Shown here: in pieces, positions 51,228 through 60,513 of the stretch
How positions within the stretch are numbered: the first letter of the stretch is position 1
Layout of the letters: each line of letters opens with the position of its first letter
NCBI RefSeq assembly: GCF_000966195.1
Contig: NZ_LAHL01000007.1
Location: 22,500 to 86,499, forward strand
Source of the DNA: Domibacillus robiginosus
Lineage (GTDB): Bacteria > Bacillota > Bacilli > Bacillales > Domibacillaceae
Direction of reading: 5' to 3'
Length of the DNA: 64,000 bases
The notes under the pieces: model-generated
What the model was told of the DNA's origin: nothing
The model's database searches: none
What the model saw: only the letters and a program-made list of their open reading frames with translations
Position numbers and translations under genes: made by a program

Positions 51228-51797
51228 TTGGTAGAAAAGCAAGGACAAAATACGGTCGATCCAATCCGGGATCCAGAACAAATCCAGGCAATGAAAGAAT
51301 ATCTGCTTCATAAATCTTATCGGGATTATTTTTTATTTGCCTTCGGTATTAATTCAGGGCTTCGCATTAGTGACATCGTAGGGCTGCGAGTAATGGATGT
51401 ACGGAATACAGATCATCTACAAGTAAAAGAGAAAAGAACAGAAAAAATCCGGAAAATTCGGATGACAGGTGCCTTGAAACAGGAAATCGAAAAATACACG
51501 CGCCAAATGGCTGATTCTGACTTTCTTTTCCCTTCCCGTAAAGGTAAAGGAACAAGTCCAATCGGGCGTGAAACAGCCTGGAGGATCGTTAACAGCGCTG
51601 CACGCGCGTGTGGCATTCGAGGGGCCATCGGGACGCACACGATGCGTAAAACATTTGGATATCATTTTTACAAGCAGACGAAAGATGTGGCCATGCTGCA
51701 ACAGATCTTTGGTCATTCAGCACCCTCTGTCACGCTGCGTTATATTGGCTTTACCGATGACATGGTAAATCAAGCCTTTGAAGAATTTTCTCTGTAA
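51228..51797 (+). CDS. minimal tyrosine recombinase (catalytic domain only)
   Basis: A 189-residue integrase lacking the N-terminal arm-binding and SAM-like domains. The catalytic set is complete: Arg46 in SGLRISD, His137-x-x-Arg140 in HTMRK, His163 in FGHSAP and the nucleophile Tyr172 in LRYIG. Such short recombinases exist in Bacillus (for example YoeC-like). I chose TTG at 51228 after AGGAGGG. It stands between an IS3 relic/repeat and a MEDS gene, and no obvious att site is seen. Its partner substrate is unknown. Confidence 0.88.
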   Translation: MVEKQGQNTVDPIRDPEQIQAMKEYLLHKSYRDYFLFAFGINSGLRISDIVGLRVMDVRNTDHLQVKEKRTEKIRKIRMTGALKQEIEKYTRQMADSDFLFPSRKGKGTSPIGRETAWRIVNSAARACGIRGAIGTHTMRKTFGYHFYKQTKDVAMLQQIFGHSAPSVTLRYIGFTDDMVNQAFEEFSL

Positions 51798-51837
51798 GGG
51801 CACGTCACATCAATAGACTTTACTGGAGGTTGTTGTT

Positions 51838-52386
51838 TTGTTGGAAGAAACCCGGCAATTGAAAAAAGATTTACAGGGAGTACAGGGGCATATCTTTTAT
51901 TATTTTGAGGATACAAATAAATACGTGGAGAATGCCGTAGCTTATATTATGGCAGGCATTGAGCAGGGTGGCCAGGTTTTTGTTGCGGAAAACAGTAGGC
52001 TGTATTGTTTAATTCAGGACAAGCTGCAGTCTCTTTTAAATTCGGAGCAAATGAATAGAATATGTTACTCGAATAATTTTGATTTTTATTTCTCAAAGGG
52101 GACTTTTCATCCTGAAGCTCTTATGAAGCATTGCAGGCAAGCGGTAGATTCTTTGGTTGAAAAGGAAGTGCCAGTCCGAACATGGGGGCACATAGAATGG
52201 GGAAAAGAGCATAAGCTTGATCGAGAAATAGAAATATATGAGAAAAAGTTGGATCAAATGCTCTTTTTAGATCACATAGCATCTGTTTGTGCTTATGATG
52301 CCAGCCGTGTTTCGGAATCTCTTAAAAGAACGTTATTAGAATCTCATGAATTTTTTATGACTGATGATGAAATTATGAAGGTTTAA
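51838..52386 (+). CDS. MEDS (DcmR-sensor) domain protein
   Basis: A 182-residue protein: an N-terminal GHIFYYFEDTNKYVENAVAYI, then GGQVFVAEN (Walker-like region), SKGTFHPEALM and VRTWGHIEWG, followed by an acidic C-terminal helical part. This is the MEDS sensory domain found in methylotroph and archaeal regulators and in some sporulation proteins. Here it lacks a DNA-binding or kinase partner. TGGAGG precedes a TTG start. It follows the recombinase by 40 bp and is likely co-transcribed. Confidence 0.82.
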   Translation: MLEETRQLKKDLQGVQGHIFYYFEDTNKYVENAVAYIMAGIEQGGQVFVAENSRLYCLIQDKLQSLLNSEQMNRICYSNNFDFYFSKGTFHPEALMKHCRQAVDSLVEKEVPVRTWGHIEWGKEHKLDREIEIYEKKLDQMLFLDHIASVCAYDASRVSESLKRTLLESHEFFMTDDEIMKV

Positions 52387-52794
52387 AGAAAATCAAACGA
52401 ATGCTTCCATGTCTTGTATAATTTCTGAAAGTTTGCTATAAATAGAAATCAATTAAATCGAGCGGAAAAAGCAAAAGCGTGTTGTAAGTGGGTCGCCGTC
52501 CTTTTACAATCGTCCACCGTGATAGCGCCACGGTAAATACCTGAATTTGCCCTTCTGTTACATTGATGCCTGTATTTTGCGACATTTAAACGTAACTTTC
52601 AAGGGGAAAGTCTACCTTTTACAGTCGTGCAAAAGACGTGTTTACCGATTTTATGCGGTAAAGGCGTCTTTTTATTTTCCGAAAAGGCGACAAAACCATG
52701 ACAGCAGAATCGTAAGCATGGAAGAATTCAACCAAATGCTGAGCTACAACGTATGTATAGAGAATAAAGATCAGCAGCAAAGGAAATGGTAAAA
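52387..52794. other. intergenic region with a terminator
   Basis: No gene is supported. At 52630-52674 AAAAGACG.GTTTACCG pairs with CGGTAAAGGCGTCTTTTT, a strong terminator that probably ends the recombinase-MEDS transcript. AAAGGA for the next gene ends the stretch. Confidence 0.55.
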
Positions 52795-53247
52795 ATGAAA
52801 TATCAATTACATTTTACTGTCCCGACATTTACTGAGGAGTTTGATGTCTTTCCAAATCCTGATAATTATGATTACTGGGTTCCTTTAATGAGAACCTTTA
52901 TCGAGCAATCAGACACTATAGAAATTCATTGCTGGAATGACGAGAAAGATATTATTAAGGAAACGAACCTGTTATTTAAAGACTCTGCTGAAATAATACA
53001 TGGAAGGGATATTACTATTATCAAAGGAAGCAAAACAGAAGATATTTTAAACCATCTGTTGTATAAGAACGTAAAAATAAACGGGAAATTAAAATGGTTT
53101 TCAATTTTTTTAAGCCGAAACAAGGTGACTCTTCTTCATTCTGAACATTGGGGAACAGCGTTTTTTGCACCAAATCTCAGTGAGGAAGACATAGCATTTA
53201 CCAAATCCGTAACGCCGAAGAAAACAAATTTTAACCTGTACAAATAA
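52795..53247 (+). CDS. hypothetical soluble protein
   Basis: A 150-residue protein with mixed alpha/beta character: KYQLHFTVPTFTEEFDVF, DNYDYWVPLMRTFIEQSDTIEIHCW and SEHWGTAFFAPNLSEED. It lacks a signal or membrane span. I do not recognise the family, although the pattern of short acidic and aromatic motifs is like immunity proteins. The ATG at 52795 is better placed after AAAGGA than the one three codons earlier. Confidence 0.65.
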   Translation: MKYQLHFTVPTFTEEFDVFPNPDNYDYWVPLMRTFIEQSDTIEIHCWNDEKDIIKETNLLFKDSAEIIHGRDITIIKGSKTEDILNHLLYKNVKINGKLKWFSIFLSRNKVTLLHSEHWGTAFFAPNLSEEDIAFTKSVTPKKTNFNLYK

Positions 53248-53338
53248 AACAGTTTGGACGAACTGTTGACTAACCGACATCACTGTTCTCCTCCTCCAAT
53301 TATTGGTATAATGAAGAGAGGAAGGAGAGATTTCAGCT

Positions 53339-53806
53339 ATGAATAAACGGCCGTTCATTACTTTTTGTTTTATAGCAATTCTTCTTTTCTTAACGGGCTG
53401 CCAATCCGACAACTCTCAAGCTCACAAAGATTTGGAGACAGATTCAGATTCCTATCTTACTGAGGAAGCTGCTGTTCAAGAAGTCCCAAGTTCGGAAAAT
53501 GGTATTTCCATTACAACAGAAAAAGCTCAATATCCACAGTCGGTTGAAACAATAATCATTAAAATTCAAAATGACAGCAATGAAGAATTCATGACAGGTA
53601 CTCAGGTTTTTTTAGAAAAAAATATAGAAGGTACATGGTATGAGGTCCCAATGAAAGCAGAATTTTTCACAGAGGAAGGAATCATTCATCCTCCTGGTGA
53701 ATCGTCTATTGGTCTGGATATTAACGACTTGAAATACGCACTGACTCCAGGTCAATACCGAGCTACTGTTGAAAGGCTCGCTGCTCCCTTTGAAGTGGTA
53801 GAATGA
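53339..53806 (+). CDS. Ig-like lipoprotein
   Basis: A 155-residue lipoprotein: lipobox LTGC (Cys21), an acidic Ser-rich linker and one Ig-like domain (about 55-153). The domain motifs GISITTEKAQYPQ, IQNDSNEEF and TPGQYRATVERL match the bacterial Ig-like domain found in many Bacillus lipoproteins (PF20251 type). GAAGGAG precedes the ATG; a hairpin lies at its end. Function unknown. Confidence 0.82.
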   Translation: MNKRPFITFCFIAILLFLTGCQSDNSQAHKDLETDSDSYLTEEAAVQEVPSSENGISITTEKAQYPQSVETIIIKIQNDSNEEFMTGTQVFLEKNIEGTWYEVPMKAEFFTEEGIIHPPGESSIGLDINDLKYALTPGQYRATVERLAAPFEVVE

Positions 53807-53837
53807 GAAAGAGCCGTTTTAGGTTCTTTCTCTTTTT
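53805..53837 (+). terminator. intrinsic terminator
   Basis: AGAAAGAGCC pairs with GGTTCTTTCT, followed by TTTTT. Confidence 0.8.
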
Positions 53838-54042
53838 GGTGAACTGTGGACATAGTCATTTACTCAACAGTTTCGATCCCCTGATACCCATTCGCAGAGT
53901 GCTTCTGCCCATTATATGAACGTAATGTTAAGTAAACGAACGAAATCTGTGTTATACTTTATTGATAATTAAATACATCCACTGGATCCTTTTTGACTTT
54001 TCTTAGTCACTTTCCTTTGAATGGGAAAGGAGACAATAGAAA

Positions 54043-54264
54043 ATGTCTTTAAATCATTTAAAAGAGATGTTACAAATGCTGTGCTACTTCAATTCCGTTG
54101 AGATTACTCATACATTTAGCAAACATGGACAAGCTTTTTTAACAGCTAGCTGCAAAAAAAACACTGAAACCATACAATTAACATTTCTTGAAAATCAAAC
54201 GATTGAATATTATGCCGATATAGAAGAAGCGGCAACTGTCATTGAAAGAATAATAAGTGAATAA
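54043..54264 (+). CDS. small hypothetical protein
   Basis: A 73-residue protein: an amphipathic start (NHLKEMLQMLCYFNSVEITH), beta-type middle and an EEAATVIERIIS end. GAAAGGAGACA precedes the ATG, and TATACT at about 53955 may be its -10. No family is recognised. It ends at a terminator. Confidence 0.65.
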   Translation: MSLNHLKEMLQMLCYFNSVEITHTFSKHGQAFLTASCKKNTETIQLTFLENQTIEYYADIEEAATVIERIISE

Positions 54265-54274
54265 GCAGCTTCAT

Positions 54275-54309
54275 TAAACCGCTAATTACTTTTTAGAGGT
54301 TTTTTTTAT
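54275..54309 (+). terminator. intrinsic terminator
   Basis: AAACCGCTAA pairs with the TTAGAGGTTT side (one mismatch), followed by eight T residues. Confidence 0.65.
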
Positions 54310-54390
54310 TGCATCATTTTGGTCAACTGCTGCTTAAGATAAGAGCAGCATTGCTTATTCATATGGACGTACCATTAAGCAACCGTACAT

Positions 54391-54507
54391 TTACTCATAC
54401 TCCTTGAGGCAGCGCATAACCGCTATAAATTTCCAAGAAGGGTGTTTCCTTGTAGGCTGGTCTGTGCTTTCGTAGTATCCATCCATGTCAGTAATCCGCG
54501 CTTTCAT
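54391..54507 (-). pseudogene. 38-codon remnant or small gene
   Basis: On the reverse strand GGAGG directly precedes an ATG opening MKARITDMDGYYESTDQPTR and ending KFIAVMRCLKEYE. It has a coding look (DGYYESTDxPTRxHPSWKF) but is too short to be complete, and upstream codons in another frame look related. Family unknown. Confidence 0.35.
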
Positions 54508-54687
54508 AGCCTCCAAATAACTTCAAGCGCAATATTGTCCCACTCAGCTTAAATCCATCCTTTATTGATGCAATATAGATAATGGTTCAGTAATTTGTAA
54601 TATAGCTTGTGAAAACGTGGAAAGAGTAACAGAACAAATAGCCAGATTTATGATGAAACATAAAAACTCGTGAAAAGGATGAAGAGG

Positions 54688-55284
54688 ATGCCAATAAGAA
54701 GGTTATTTCAGAAAAAAGATCAAGTAGCGTTGTTTTGGCAGTGGTTCGAAGAGTCGCAGCAGGCATATCACGACCTGTCAGAAGAGCAATTAGAGAATTC
54801 TTTTGAGCAGCTTGAGACAAAATTGCATAAGGTAAACAAAGAACTTGTCTTTGAATTCAGTGCGGAGTTGGTAAGTGGGAAAAGAGAGTTTATTATCAGT
54901 GCGGATGGTTTGGAGGAAGTATTTCCGTCTGTAATAGAATTAGTAGATAGAGCACCGAAGCTACAAAACTTCGATATTATTGCATTTAGACAGCCGTCCC
55001 AAGAGGAATGTGAAGTATCTATTGATGGCATAACCCTTACCAGTGAACAGGTGTATTTTGACTATCTGTTCAACCCGGAAACAGAATTAGTAGATCTTAA
55101 ATTTTTTATAAAAGATTTTGACCCGGATAACATGGTGTACGACCAGGCAGTATTTATTATGATGGATTCGGTGCTTGGTGAGTATGATGCCGCCACAAAA
55201 GTAAATAGCATCGAACTGCAAAAGCTAAGCGAAAAAGAAGGGCTATTTCCAATTATGGAATTACGAAAAAAGATAGTCGGATAA
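54688..55284 (+). CDS. conserved hypothetical protein
   Basis: A 198-residue soluble protein: an opening LFWQWFEESQQAYHDLSEEQ, then KELVFEFSAELVSGKREFII, SADGLEEVFPSVIELVDRAP, and a C-terminal KVNSIELQKLSEK. I recall similar bacterial hypothetical proteins with the ADGxxExFPxVxxLVxxAP pattern but cannot name the family. The ATG at 54688 follows AAAAGG. It has a strong terminator downstream. Confidence 0.72.
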   Translation: MPIRRLFQKKDQVALFWQWFEESQQAYHDLSEEQLENSFEQLETKLHKVNKELVFEFSAELVSGKREFIISADGLEEVFPSVIELVDRAPKLQNFDIIAFRQPSQEECEVSIDGITLTSEQVYFDYLFNPETELVDLKFFIKDFDPDNMVYDQAVFIMMDSVLGEYDAATKVNSIELQKLSEKEGLFPIMELRKKIVG

Positions 55285-55349
55285 CAAAAAATAGCATTAT
55301 CACTTTTAATGTATGAGGAACGGTTAAACGGCAGTATTGACATTTCATG

Positions 55350-55397
55350 AAAAGAACAAATAAAGGAGCAAGTACATTTCCTTATTTGTTCTTTTTC
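55350..55397 (+). terminator. intrinsic terminator
   Basis: AAAGAACAAATAAGG-type stem pairs with CCTTATTTGTTCTTT, followed by T residues. Confidence 0.8.
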
Positions 55398-55495
55398 CGT
55401 GGGTTAAAGTACATTGTTTCGCAAACTTTTGTAAGTTTGGAATTATAGCCTCGATTTAATGAAATTCATTGGACCCGAGCATTAGGATTTTATTG

Positions 55496-55837
55496 TTAGC
55501 CTCGCCCAATGGTATCGTTTAACTTCTTGCGATACTTATCCTTCCAGGTTTTCTCATCCTTTACCAGGTCGTCGCAGAAAGCAGCCACGTCCTCGCCCGT
55601 AAGGTCAGTGACTTTCTTGCCTTCCGCTGCTCCTTCCTCGAAGAGCTCGAGAATGCCATGAAAAATACGGCTGCTGTCCTTCCAGTCGGTAGGGCCACCA
55701 CCAGCACTCCACATATATTTTTGAATCGCTTTGTAAGCGTTGTGGTACTCAACTGGAAGTGCCTTCGCCCGTGCCTCCATTGCCCTCCATTCCCGCTTGT
55801 CATCCAGACCTCCGATAATTTTTTCGAAAATATTCAT
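55496..55837 (-). CDS. DUF1048 protein
   Basis: A 113-residue helical protein: [28 protein letters not shown] and [11 protein letters not shown], which is the DUF1048 pattern. Such genes almost always follow a PadR-type regulator, as here: the regulator stop and this ATG are adjacent. Structures of the family show a helical bundle. Function unknown, possibly a regulated effector of an efflux or toxin-response unit. Confidence 0.88.
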   Translation of the reverse strand: MNIFEKIIGGLDDKREWRAMEARAKALPVEYHNAYKAIQKYMWSAGGGPTDWKDSSRIFHGILELFEEGAAEGKKVTDLTGEDVAAFCDDLVKDEKTWKDKYRKKLNDTIGRG

Positions 55838-56176
55838 TTACTTCTCTCCTTTGGCTTTATTAGTTTTGAGTTCGTTCATTTTACTTGAGATGAAGTCCCA
55901 TTTTCCCCAAAAAATTTCAAGCTGCTCTTGCCCTGCTGCGTTGAGTGTGTAAAATTTTCTCGGCGGTCCCTTAGTAGATGTTTTTTTCTCGATGTCCACC
56001 AGATTGTTTTTCTCAAGCCGCATGGTAATGGTATAAACTGTGCCTTCAACCACATCGGTGAAGCCGAGTTCTCGAAGCTGCTGCGTGATTTCATACCCGT
56101 AAGTTTCACCACGGCTAATGATTTCGAGCACGCAGCCCTCAAGCACCCCTTTCAGCATTTCCGTGATATTTTCCAA
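55838..56176 (-). CDS. PadR-family transcriptional regulator
   Basis: A 112-residue regulator: a winged helix at the start (LEIISRGETYGYEITQQLRELGF, GTVYTITMRLEKNNLVDIE) and a C-terminal dimer helix. AAATGGAGGAAA precedes the ATG. It is the first gene of the PadR-DUF1048 operon. A GTAC-TTT-GTAC palindrome overlaps its promoter region, suggesting autorepression that is relieved by a small ligand. Confidence 0.92.
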   Translation of the reverse strand: MENITEMLKGVLEGCVLEIISRGETYGYEITQQLRELGFTDVVEGTVYTITMRLEKNNLVDIEKKTSTKGPPRKFYTLNAAGQEQLEIFWGKWDFISSKMNELKTNKAKGEK

Positions 56177-56211
56177 ATGTTTTCCTCCATTTGTATTTCA
56201 CTTATATTTTA

Positions 56212-56222
56212 GTACTTTGTAC
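56212..56222. promoter_or_regulatory. candidate PadR operator
   Basis: GTAC-TTT-GTAC is a perfect short palindrome 36 bp before the padR start. Further AGTATTAC/ATACT words nearby could extend it. Confidence 0.5.
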
Positions 56223-56305
56223 CACTGCTATTCAGTATTACTTATTACAGGTATATAGTATCACGTAGTAGCGTCATCTGTCAATGATGAAAAAGCTATT
56301 GTTTT

Positions 56306-56403
56306 CTTGAACAATCCCGCCCATTAGTTAAATAAGAAAATCTAGATTATCCTTGGATGAGTCTTTTTTTCAGTAAGCTATTGAAAAGCCTTTTACTTAA
56401 CAG
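56306..56403. repeat. dyad-core dispersed repeat, ~98 bp
   Basis: It matches the reverse of 63823-63915 over nearly its whole length (CTTGAACAATCCCGCC, TTAGTTAAATAA, GATTATCCTTGGATGAG, TTATTGAAAAGCC, TACTTAACAG) at about 80 per cent by eye. Part of it recurs at about 59460. Confidence 0.75.
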
Positions 56404-56577
56404 TTTCAATCAATTGTCATCTCATTTAAAATGGACAAGACTTGCCTCCAGATGAATACTGTTGCGTCAGATCAAACAAAGAAGGATGGATTTAGAAGTA
56501 AATTAAACAACAAACCTGAAGCTCCTGTGATAAACTAAAATGTATTATTATGGAATTTATTTCGGGAGGAAAGTGAA

Positions 56578-57072
56578 TTGCAGCAGAGAATGGTTTATTT
56601 TTTTATCGGCGTGATGATTCTTTTTTTAATTGGATGCTTAGAGGACGGTTTATTACAACTGAACCTTGTTCATTTTCTTATTTTCCTTATTGTACTCTTT
56701 ATCGCTGGACATGCAGTTGAAGAGCATAAGAAATTTCATTTCACCCAATTGACGAGAGTAGAGGTACGAGAATTGTATCCAAAATCAGAAAATGAGTTTT
56801 TGATTTTGGAGGAAACAGATTTCGATACAATAAGAGAAGCCTTGGAAAAAGTCGAATGGAAGCCAAATAGAATGGTGGATATTCAAGGTGAGAGGGCGAT
56901 AATCACTACTTTCTTTTACACATTTGAAGAGGACAGGACGGAAGCTTTATCTTTTTATGAATTTTTTCTTATGAAAGAGGGAAGTATCTCTCTCCGCAGT
57001 GGAAAAGAAAAAGAAGGCTACGGAGAGCTAAGTAAAGAGCATGCAGAAAGTTTAAAATATCTGCTTTTTTAA
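56578..57072 (+). CDS. hypothetical membrane-anchored protein
   Basis: A 164-residue protein with two adjacent hydrophobic segments (about 5-20 and 28-46) and a hydrophilic alpha/beta domain of about 110 residues (LYPKSENEFLILEETD, DFDTIREALEKVEW). LIGC at the end of the first segment looks like a lipobox, but a second span follows, so it may not be a lipoprotein. The TTG start follows GGGAGGAAAG. No family is recognised. Confidence 0.65.
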   Translation: MQQRMVYFFIGVMILFLIGCLEDGLLQLNLVHFLIFLIVLFIAGHAVEEHKKFHFTQLTRVEVRELYPKSENEFLILEETDFDTIREALEKVEWKPNRMVDIQGERAIITTFFYTFEEDRTEALSFYEFFLMKEGSISLRSGKEKEGYGELSKEHAESLKYLLF

Positions 57073-57542
57073 ATCTATCCAATGAACAACAGTCCATCCA
57101 TAGGAGAAAGCAGCCGTTAACCAGAGTGATGGTATAATGACGCTTTACCTGCAAAGTATTTACTCGATATAAAAGCAAGTAGTTTGGATCCCGATGTCCC
57201 CACTATATTTTTTTCTAAAAAAAGAATTTCTTTTTATGTGTGAAAAAATAGGTCCTTACGAAGTCTCAGATAAAAACTAGCTTCGTAAGAACTTAAAAGT
57301 AAAATTGTATACTATTTAAAAAGATTCCATTGTCTTTTCTAATGGTGAATCGTTCCAGTTAAGGTGGAGATAAGCTCAATCCCTGCCTTTACCGTTCCGC
57401 AGCTTTTTCCGCTGCTAATGTTGTCTATTCATGCTTGAACAGCTTCTAAAGCTCGGCTCTGGAGCTATAGTTCAATTCAGTCAGAGAAATAGGCTAATCA
57501 ACAGCAGACCGATATTATTGATTAAGTTATTCTTTCAACGAA
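57073..57542. other. intergenic region, no supported gene
   Basis: CTTACGAAG and CTTCGTAAG form a perfect 9-bp inverted repeat at 57254-57289, not followed by T. No open frame with a ribosome site is present. Confidence 0.5.
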
Positions 57543-58115
57543 TTATTTAGATTCATCTCTTTCAAAGTAAATAATCAATCCCCACTTTGAATCCCTAATG
57601 CCTTGTTCTGATAAGGAAGCTTTATCTTCATCTGTTAAGATTATTCCCCAGACAGCCTGTTTATGGCTTGGGAGGAGCGGCGTTTTGTTGATAAATAATG
57701 TGCTATAAGTCGTTACATTATATTCTTGTGCAGGTTTTTGTCAATCAAATATAGCAGCGCCACTGTTGGTGGAAGTGGTGAGTGTGAGTCCTTCTGCCTG
57801 ATTGGTTGACGGACGCACAGAAAAAGCGATGAGCTCATCTTTACTATTACTTGAAAAGGCATTGGCTAGCTGGATCCTTTCTCCGTTTTGGCAAATCTCA
57901 TAAGTCACAATGACCTTAGCTGGTTCATTCAGGCGAACAGCATCGCCACCAAGGATCGTAGTATGAGACTGAAGATGACGTGAATCTTCTTCCGGCAACA
58001 ATTCATCATCAATTAGTAACAGCTCTCCCTCAGTTGAATCCGTTTTGGCCGATCCGCTGCAACCGGACGGTATCAAGCTAAGGGAGAATAAAAAGGTTGC
58101 TACTAAAAGCTGCAT
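57543..58115 (-). pseudogene. lipoprotein gene interrupted by one in-frame stop
   Basis: This is a full-length paralogue of the lipoprotein gene at 46487-47059: both run 191 codons including the stop. It reads SGCSGSAKTDSTEGELLL, SRHLQSHTTILGGDAVRLNE and FSVRPSTNQAEGLTL, then TGA at codon 125, then in the same frame KPAQEYNVTTYSTLF, HKQAVWGIILTDEDK to the normal end at 57543. A single nonsense change has split the gene. The lipobox (IPSGC) and the AATGAGGTTGGAACAATG start context are kept. Confidence 0.85.
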
Positions 58116-58331
58116 TGTTCCAACCTCATTTCTTTTTTATTTTACTCTTATTTTTAAATAGAACAGTTGATTCTAATGAATGGCATATTTTTCTGTTGTA
58201 CCATTGTTTGGTAAATGAGTAACAAGTAAAGCTAATTAACAATTCGCCTATAAAGAGGACTTAATATTAATGAAAAAGTTAACTGCTTCATAAGTGATAT
58301 CTAGTTATAATGAGTAAAAGGGGATGTTTTT

Positions 58332-59294
58332 TTGAAAACTGCTTATATATTTTTTCTGAGTATAATCACCGTGCTTTGCTTATTGGCAGCTTGTTCAAAT
58401 GAAAAAAACAAGGCCACTAGCTCTACAGATTCGGATAAACAAACACTAGAAAAATTCCAAGGCCATGTTGTAGAAAAAGGGTTTCAAGACGATGGAAGAG
58501 AAAAAGTATTAATTGTAAAAGGTATCACAGAAGAGGATGCTTTAAAAGCAAGCTATGATAGCGTAGCTAAAAATGAAAACCATGAGAATATTGTCTGGTT
58601 CATCAATGATCAAAACTATTTTCAGGAAATCAAAAAAGGAGAGAAGGTAAACGTTTGGTGGAACACCAAACAAGCTACCACTTTGCCTTCTATTCTTACC
58701 GTAGAAGCTGAAAAGGTAGAGGTCGTACAAAAATTAGAGCAAGCTGCTTTAAAAGAAAAAACTGAATCAAATGAAGATTTATCTACAACCACCGGATATA
58801 TTCAAAGTAAAAACACCACGTCTATCTGGATTACTTCAAAGCCAGGTGACAAGAAGAATGGAACGATATTCGATATAGCAGCAATTGATAAAAACAAAAC
58901 CTCTGCATTAAAAACGGGACAAAAAGTACAAGTTACCCATTATTCTGATTTAATGTATACCAATCCTGCGCAGGGCACAGCAGTTGAAATTGAGCTTTTG
59001 GAAGAAGGAAATGCTGTGGTACAAGGTTATATCGTTAGGAAAGATGAAGGTACAATAAGGGTTATGGACCAAATTACAAAAGAAGAAATCGTAGGAAAAA
59101 GCCATGAGGGACTAGAAGCATATTTAAGAAAACAGTACGACAGTGAAGGATATAGTATTGGTTTAGAAGTAATAGATGAAAAAACGAAATCGTCACTCCA
59201 GATTGGACAAAAAGTGACGGTAACGATGGATTGGGTATTTTTTACGTCGCCTTTAAGCGGAACGGCCCTAGAAATAAAAATTGAAGAAAAGTAA
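58332..59294 (+). CDS. lipoprotein with tandem DUF3221-like domains
   Basis: A 320-residue lipoprotein (lipobox LLAAC, Cys21) starting at TTG after AAAGGGGATG. Three successive beta-rich units follow (about 43-118, 145-212 and 218-318). Each opens with a GHVVEK/GYIQSK/GYIVRK strand and ends with a KxGxKVxVxx...TxPAxGTAxEIE pattern like the DUF3221/YobA OB-fold domain. The proteins are attached to the outer membrane surface; the role is unknown. The lipoprotein at 34545 carries one such unit. Confidence 0.8.
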   Translation: MKTAYIFFLSIITVLCLLAACSNEKNKATSSTDSDKQTLEKFQGHVVEKGFQDDGREKVLIVKGITEEDALKASYDSVAKNENHENIVWFINDQNYFQEIKKGEKVNVWWNTKQATTLPSILTVEAEKVEVVQKLEQAALKEKTESNEDLSTTTGYIQSKNTTSIWITSKPGDKKNGTIFDIAAIDKNKTSALKTGQKVQVTHYSDLMYTNPAQGTAVEIELLEEGNAVVQGYIVRKDEGTIRVMDQITKEEIVGKSHEGLEAYLRKQYDSEGYSIGLEVIDEKTKSSLQIGQKVTVTMDWVFFTSPLSGTALEIKIEEK

Positions 59295-59459
59295 TTTGAT
59301 GGGGCGGCTCTATGCTAAATATTAATAGGGCCGCTTACATTTTGAGTGGTAGCCGGATATCAATAAGCTTTACAACGTTCTAAAAGAGCGATCTTCTCAT
59401 TAGCAATTCGTTCATGAAGATGAGCTGCGGCAGCTTGAGTTTAGTCATCAATAAACTGA

Positions 59460-59515
59460 ACTGTTAAGTAAAAGGCGTTTTCAATATTTGGGTCAAGGAA
59501 AGGCTTGTCAAAGGG
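59460..59515. repeat. partial copy of the 56.3/63.9-kb repeat
   Basis: CTGTTAAGTAAAAGGCGTTT followed by TCAATATTTGGGTCAAGG resembles 63823-63860 (CTGTTAAGTAATAGGCTTTT). Confidence 0.45.
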
Positions 59516-59635
59516 TACTATGAATTTTCACGTTAAACTGTCGGGCGGTAAGTTGAACAAGAAGCAGCTAATAGTAACTACGGCAAATTATCATTATAGG
59601 TGTGTGAGTAAGTGCTTATGAAGGGAGAACAAAAT

Positions 59636-60091
59636 ATGCCTGTTATTGAGCATCAGCAATTTATTAAAGTACCTGTTGAAGTATGCTTTGACCTTGCAAG
59701 AAATGTGGATATTCATACGCAAACGACTGCTAAAACAAAGGAAAGAGCCATTGGTGGAGTGACAAAAGGGTTATTAGAACAGGGAGATACGGTTACCTGG
59801 GAAGCCATTCACTTTGGTATTAAACAACGGTTGACAGCCAAAGTGACAGTAATGGAAAAACCTTATAAGTTTGTGGATATTATGGTGAAGGGAGCTTTCC
59901 AATCCTTTGTTCATACCCATCAGTTTATTGAAGCAGCAGGAGGAACCATCATGAGAGATACATTCCAATATAAATCGCCACTTGGTTTAATGGGCGTTGC
60001 AGCCGATAAGTTGTTTTTAGAAAAATATATGAGAGCATTTATTATTTCTCGTGCAAAAGAACTGAAAAAGATCGCCGAAAATATCGATTAA
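59636..60091 (+). CDS. SRPBCC (START-like) protein
   Basis: A 151-residue helix-grip protein: IEHQQFIKVPVEVCFDLARN at the start and a long C-terminal helix (DKLFLEKYMRAFIISRAKEL). It resembles the coenzyme-Q-binding COQ10/cell-division inhibitor-like SRPBCC proteins of Bacillus; the ligand is unknown. The ATG at 59636 follows AAGGGAG, unlike an earlier possible start. Confidence 0.85.
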   Translation: MPVIEHQQFIKVPVEVCFDLARNVDIHTQTTAKTKERAIGGVTKGLLEQGDTVTWEAIHFGIKQRLTAKVTVMEKPYKFVDIMVKGAFQSFVHTHQFIEAAGGTIMRDTFQYKSPLGLMGVAADKLFLEKYMRAFIISRAKELKKIAENID

Positions 60092-60227
60092 TCTTCTCTA
60101 AACAAGGATTAGTTGCAGAAGGAATAAAACAAGCTGCTCTTAGTTCAAGTGGCAGCTGGCTGATACTGTTGATTCAATAAAGCTTTTGTTGGTGAGGATA
60201 TAAATTTGGTCCCGTTTACTCGCACAT

Positions 60228-60472
60228 TTAAGACTTTCCTATAACGGAATAGACGGCTAAAATAGCTTCCAGTTCTTTTATTAAACCCCGTAAATAAGAT
60301 TGATCTGATTCAAATTCAAAATGAAGAAAGTCGATCTGACCTTCCTCAAATGGAATCCTAGCAGTCATTTCATTATTGTAATCAACAACCGAAACTGTGC
60401 TTCTATATTAAAAGCCTTCATTATGTGATACATTATCATTTTCCAGCTGTTCTTAAAATCAAATATTTTCAT
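60228..60472 (-). pseudogene. small soluble protein gene with frameshift and stop
   Basis: The ATG at 60472 opens MKIFDFKNSWK. After one base shift the frame reads DNVSHNEGF, a TAA, then YRSTVSVVDYNNEMTARIPF, FLHFEFESDQSYLRGLIKEL to the stop at 60228. A run of AAAA lies at the shift. It follows the gene at 60514 in the same direction and would encode about 80 residues. Family not recognised. Confidence 0.55.
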
Positions 60473-60513
60473 TTTATTGATTGTTATGCACTCCTTTGGT
60501 CAGCCTTTTGAGG

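Noticed and set aside
51228..51797. Prophage or integrative element flanked by att sites
   Set aside because: No structural, replication or conjugation genes are near and no tRNA end duplication was found.
57254..57289. Perfect CTTACGAAG/CTTCGTAAG inverted repeat as a terminator
   Set aside because: No T-run follows and the loop is long; no gene ends beside it.
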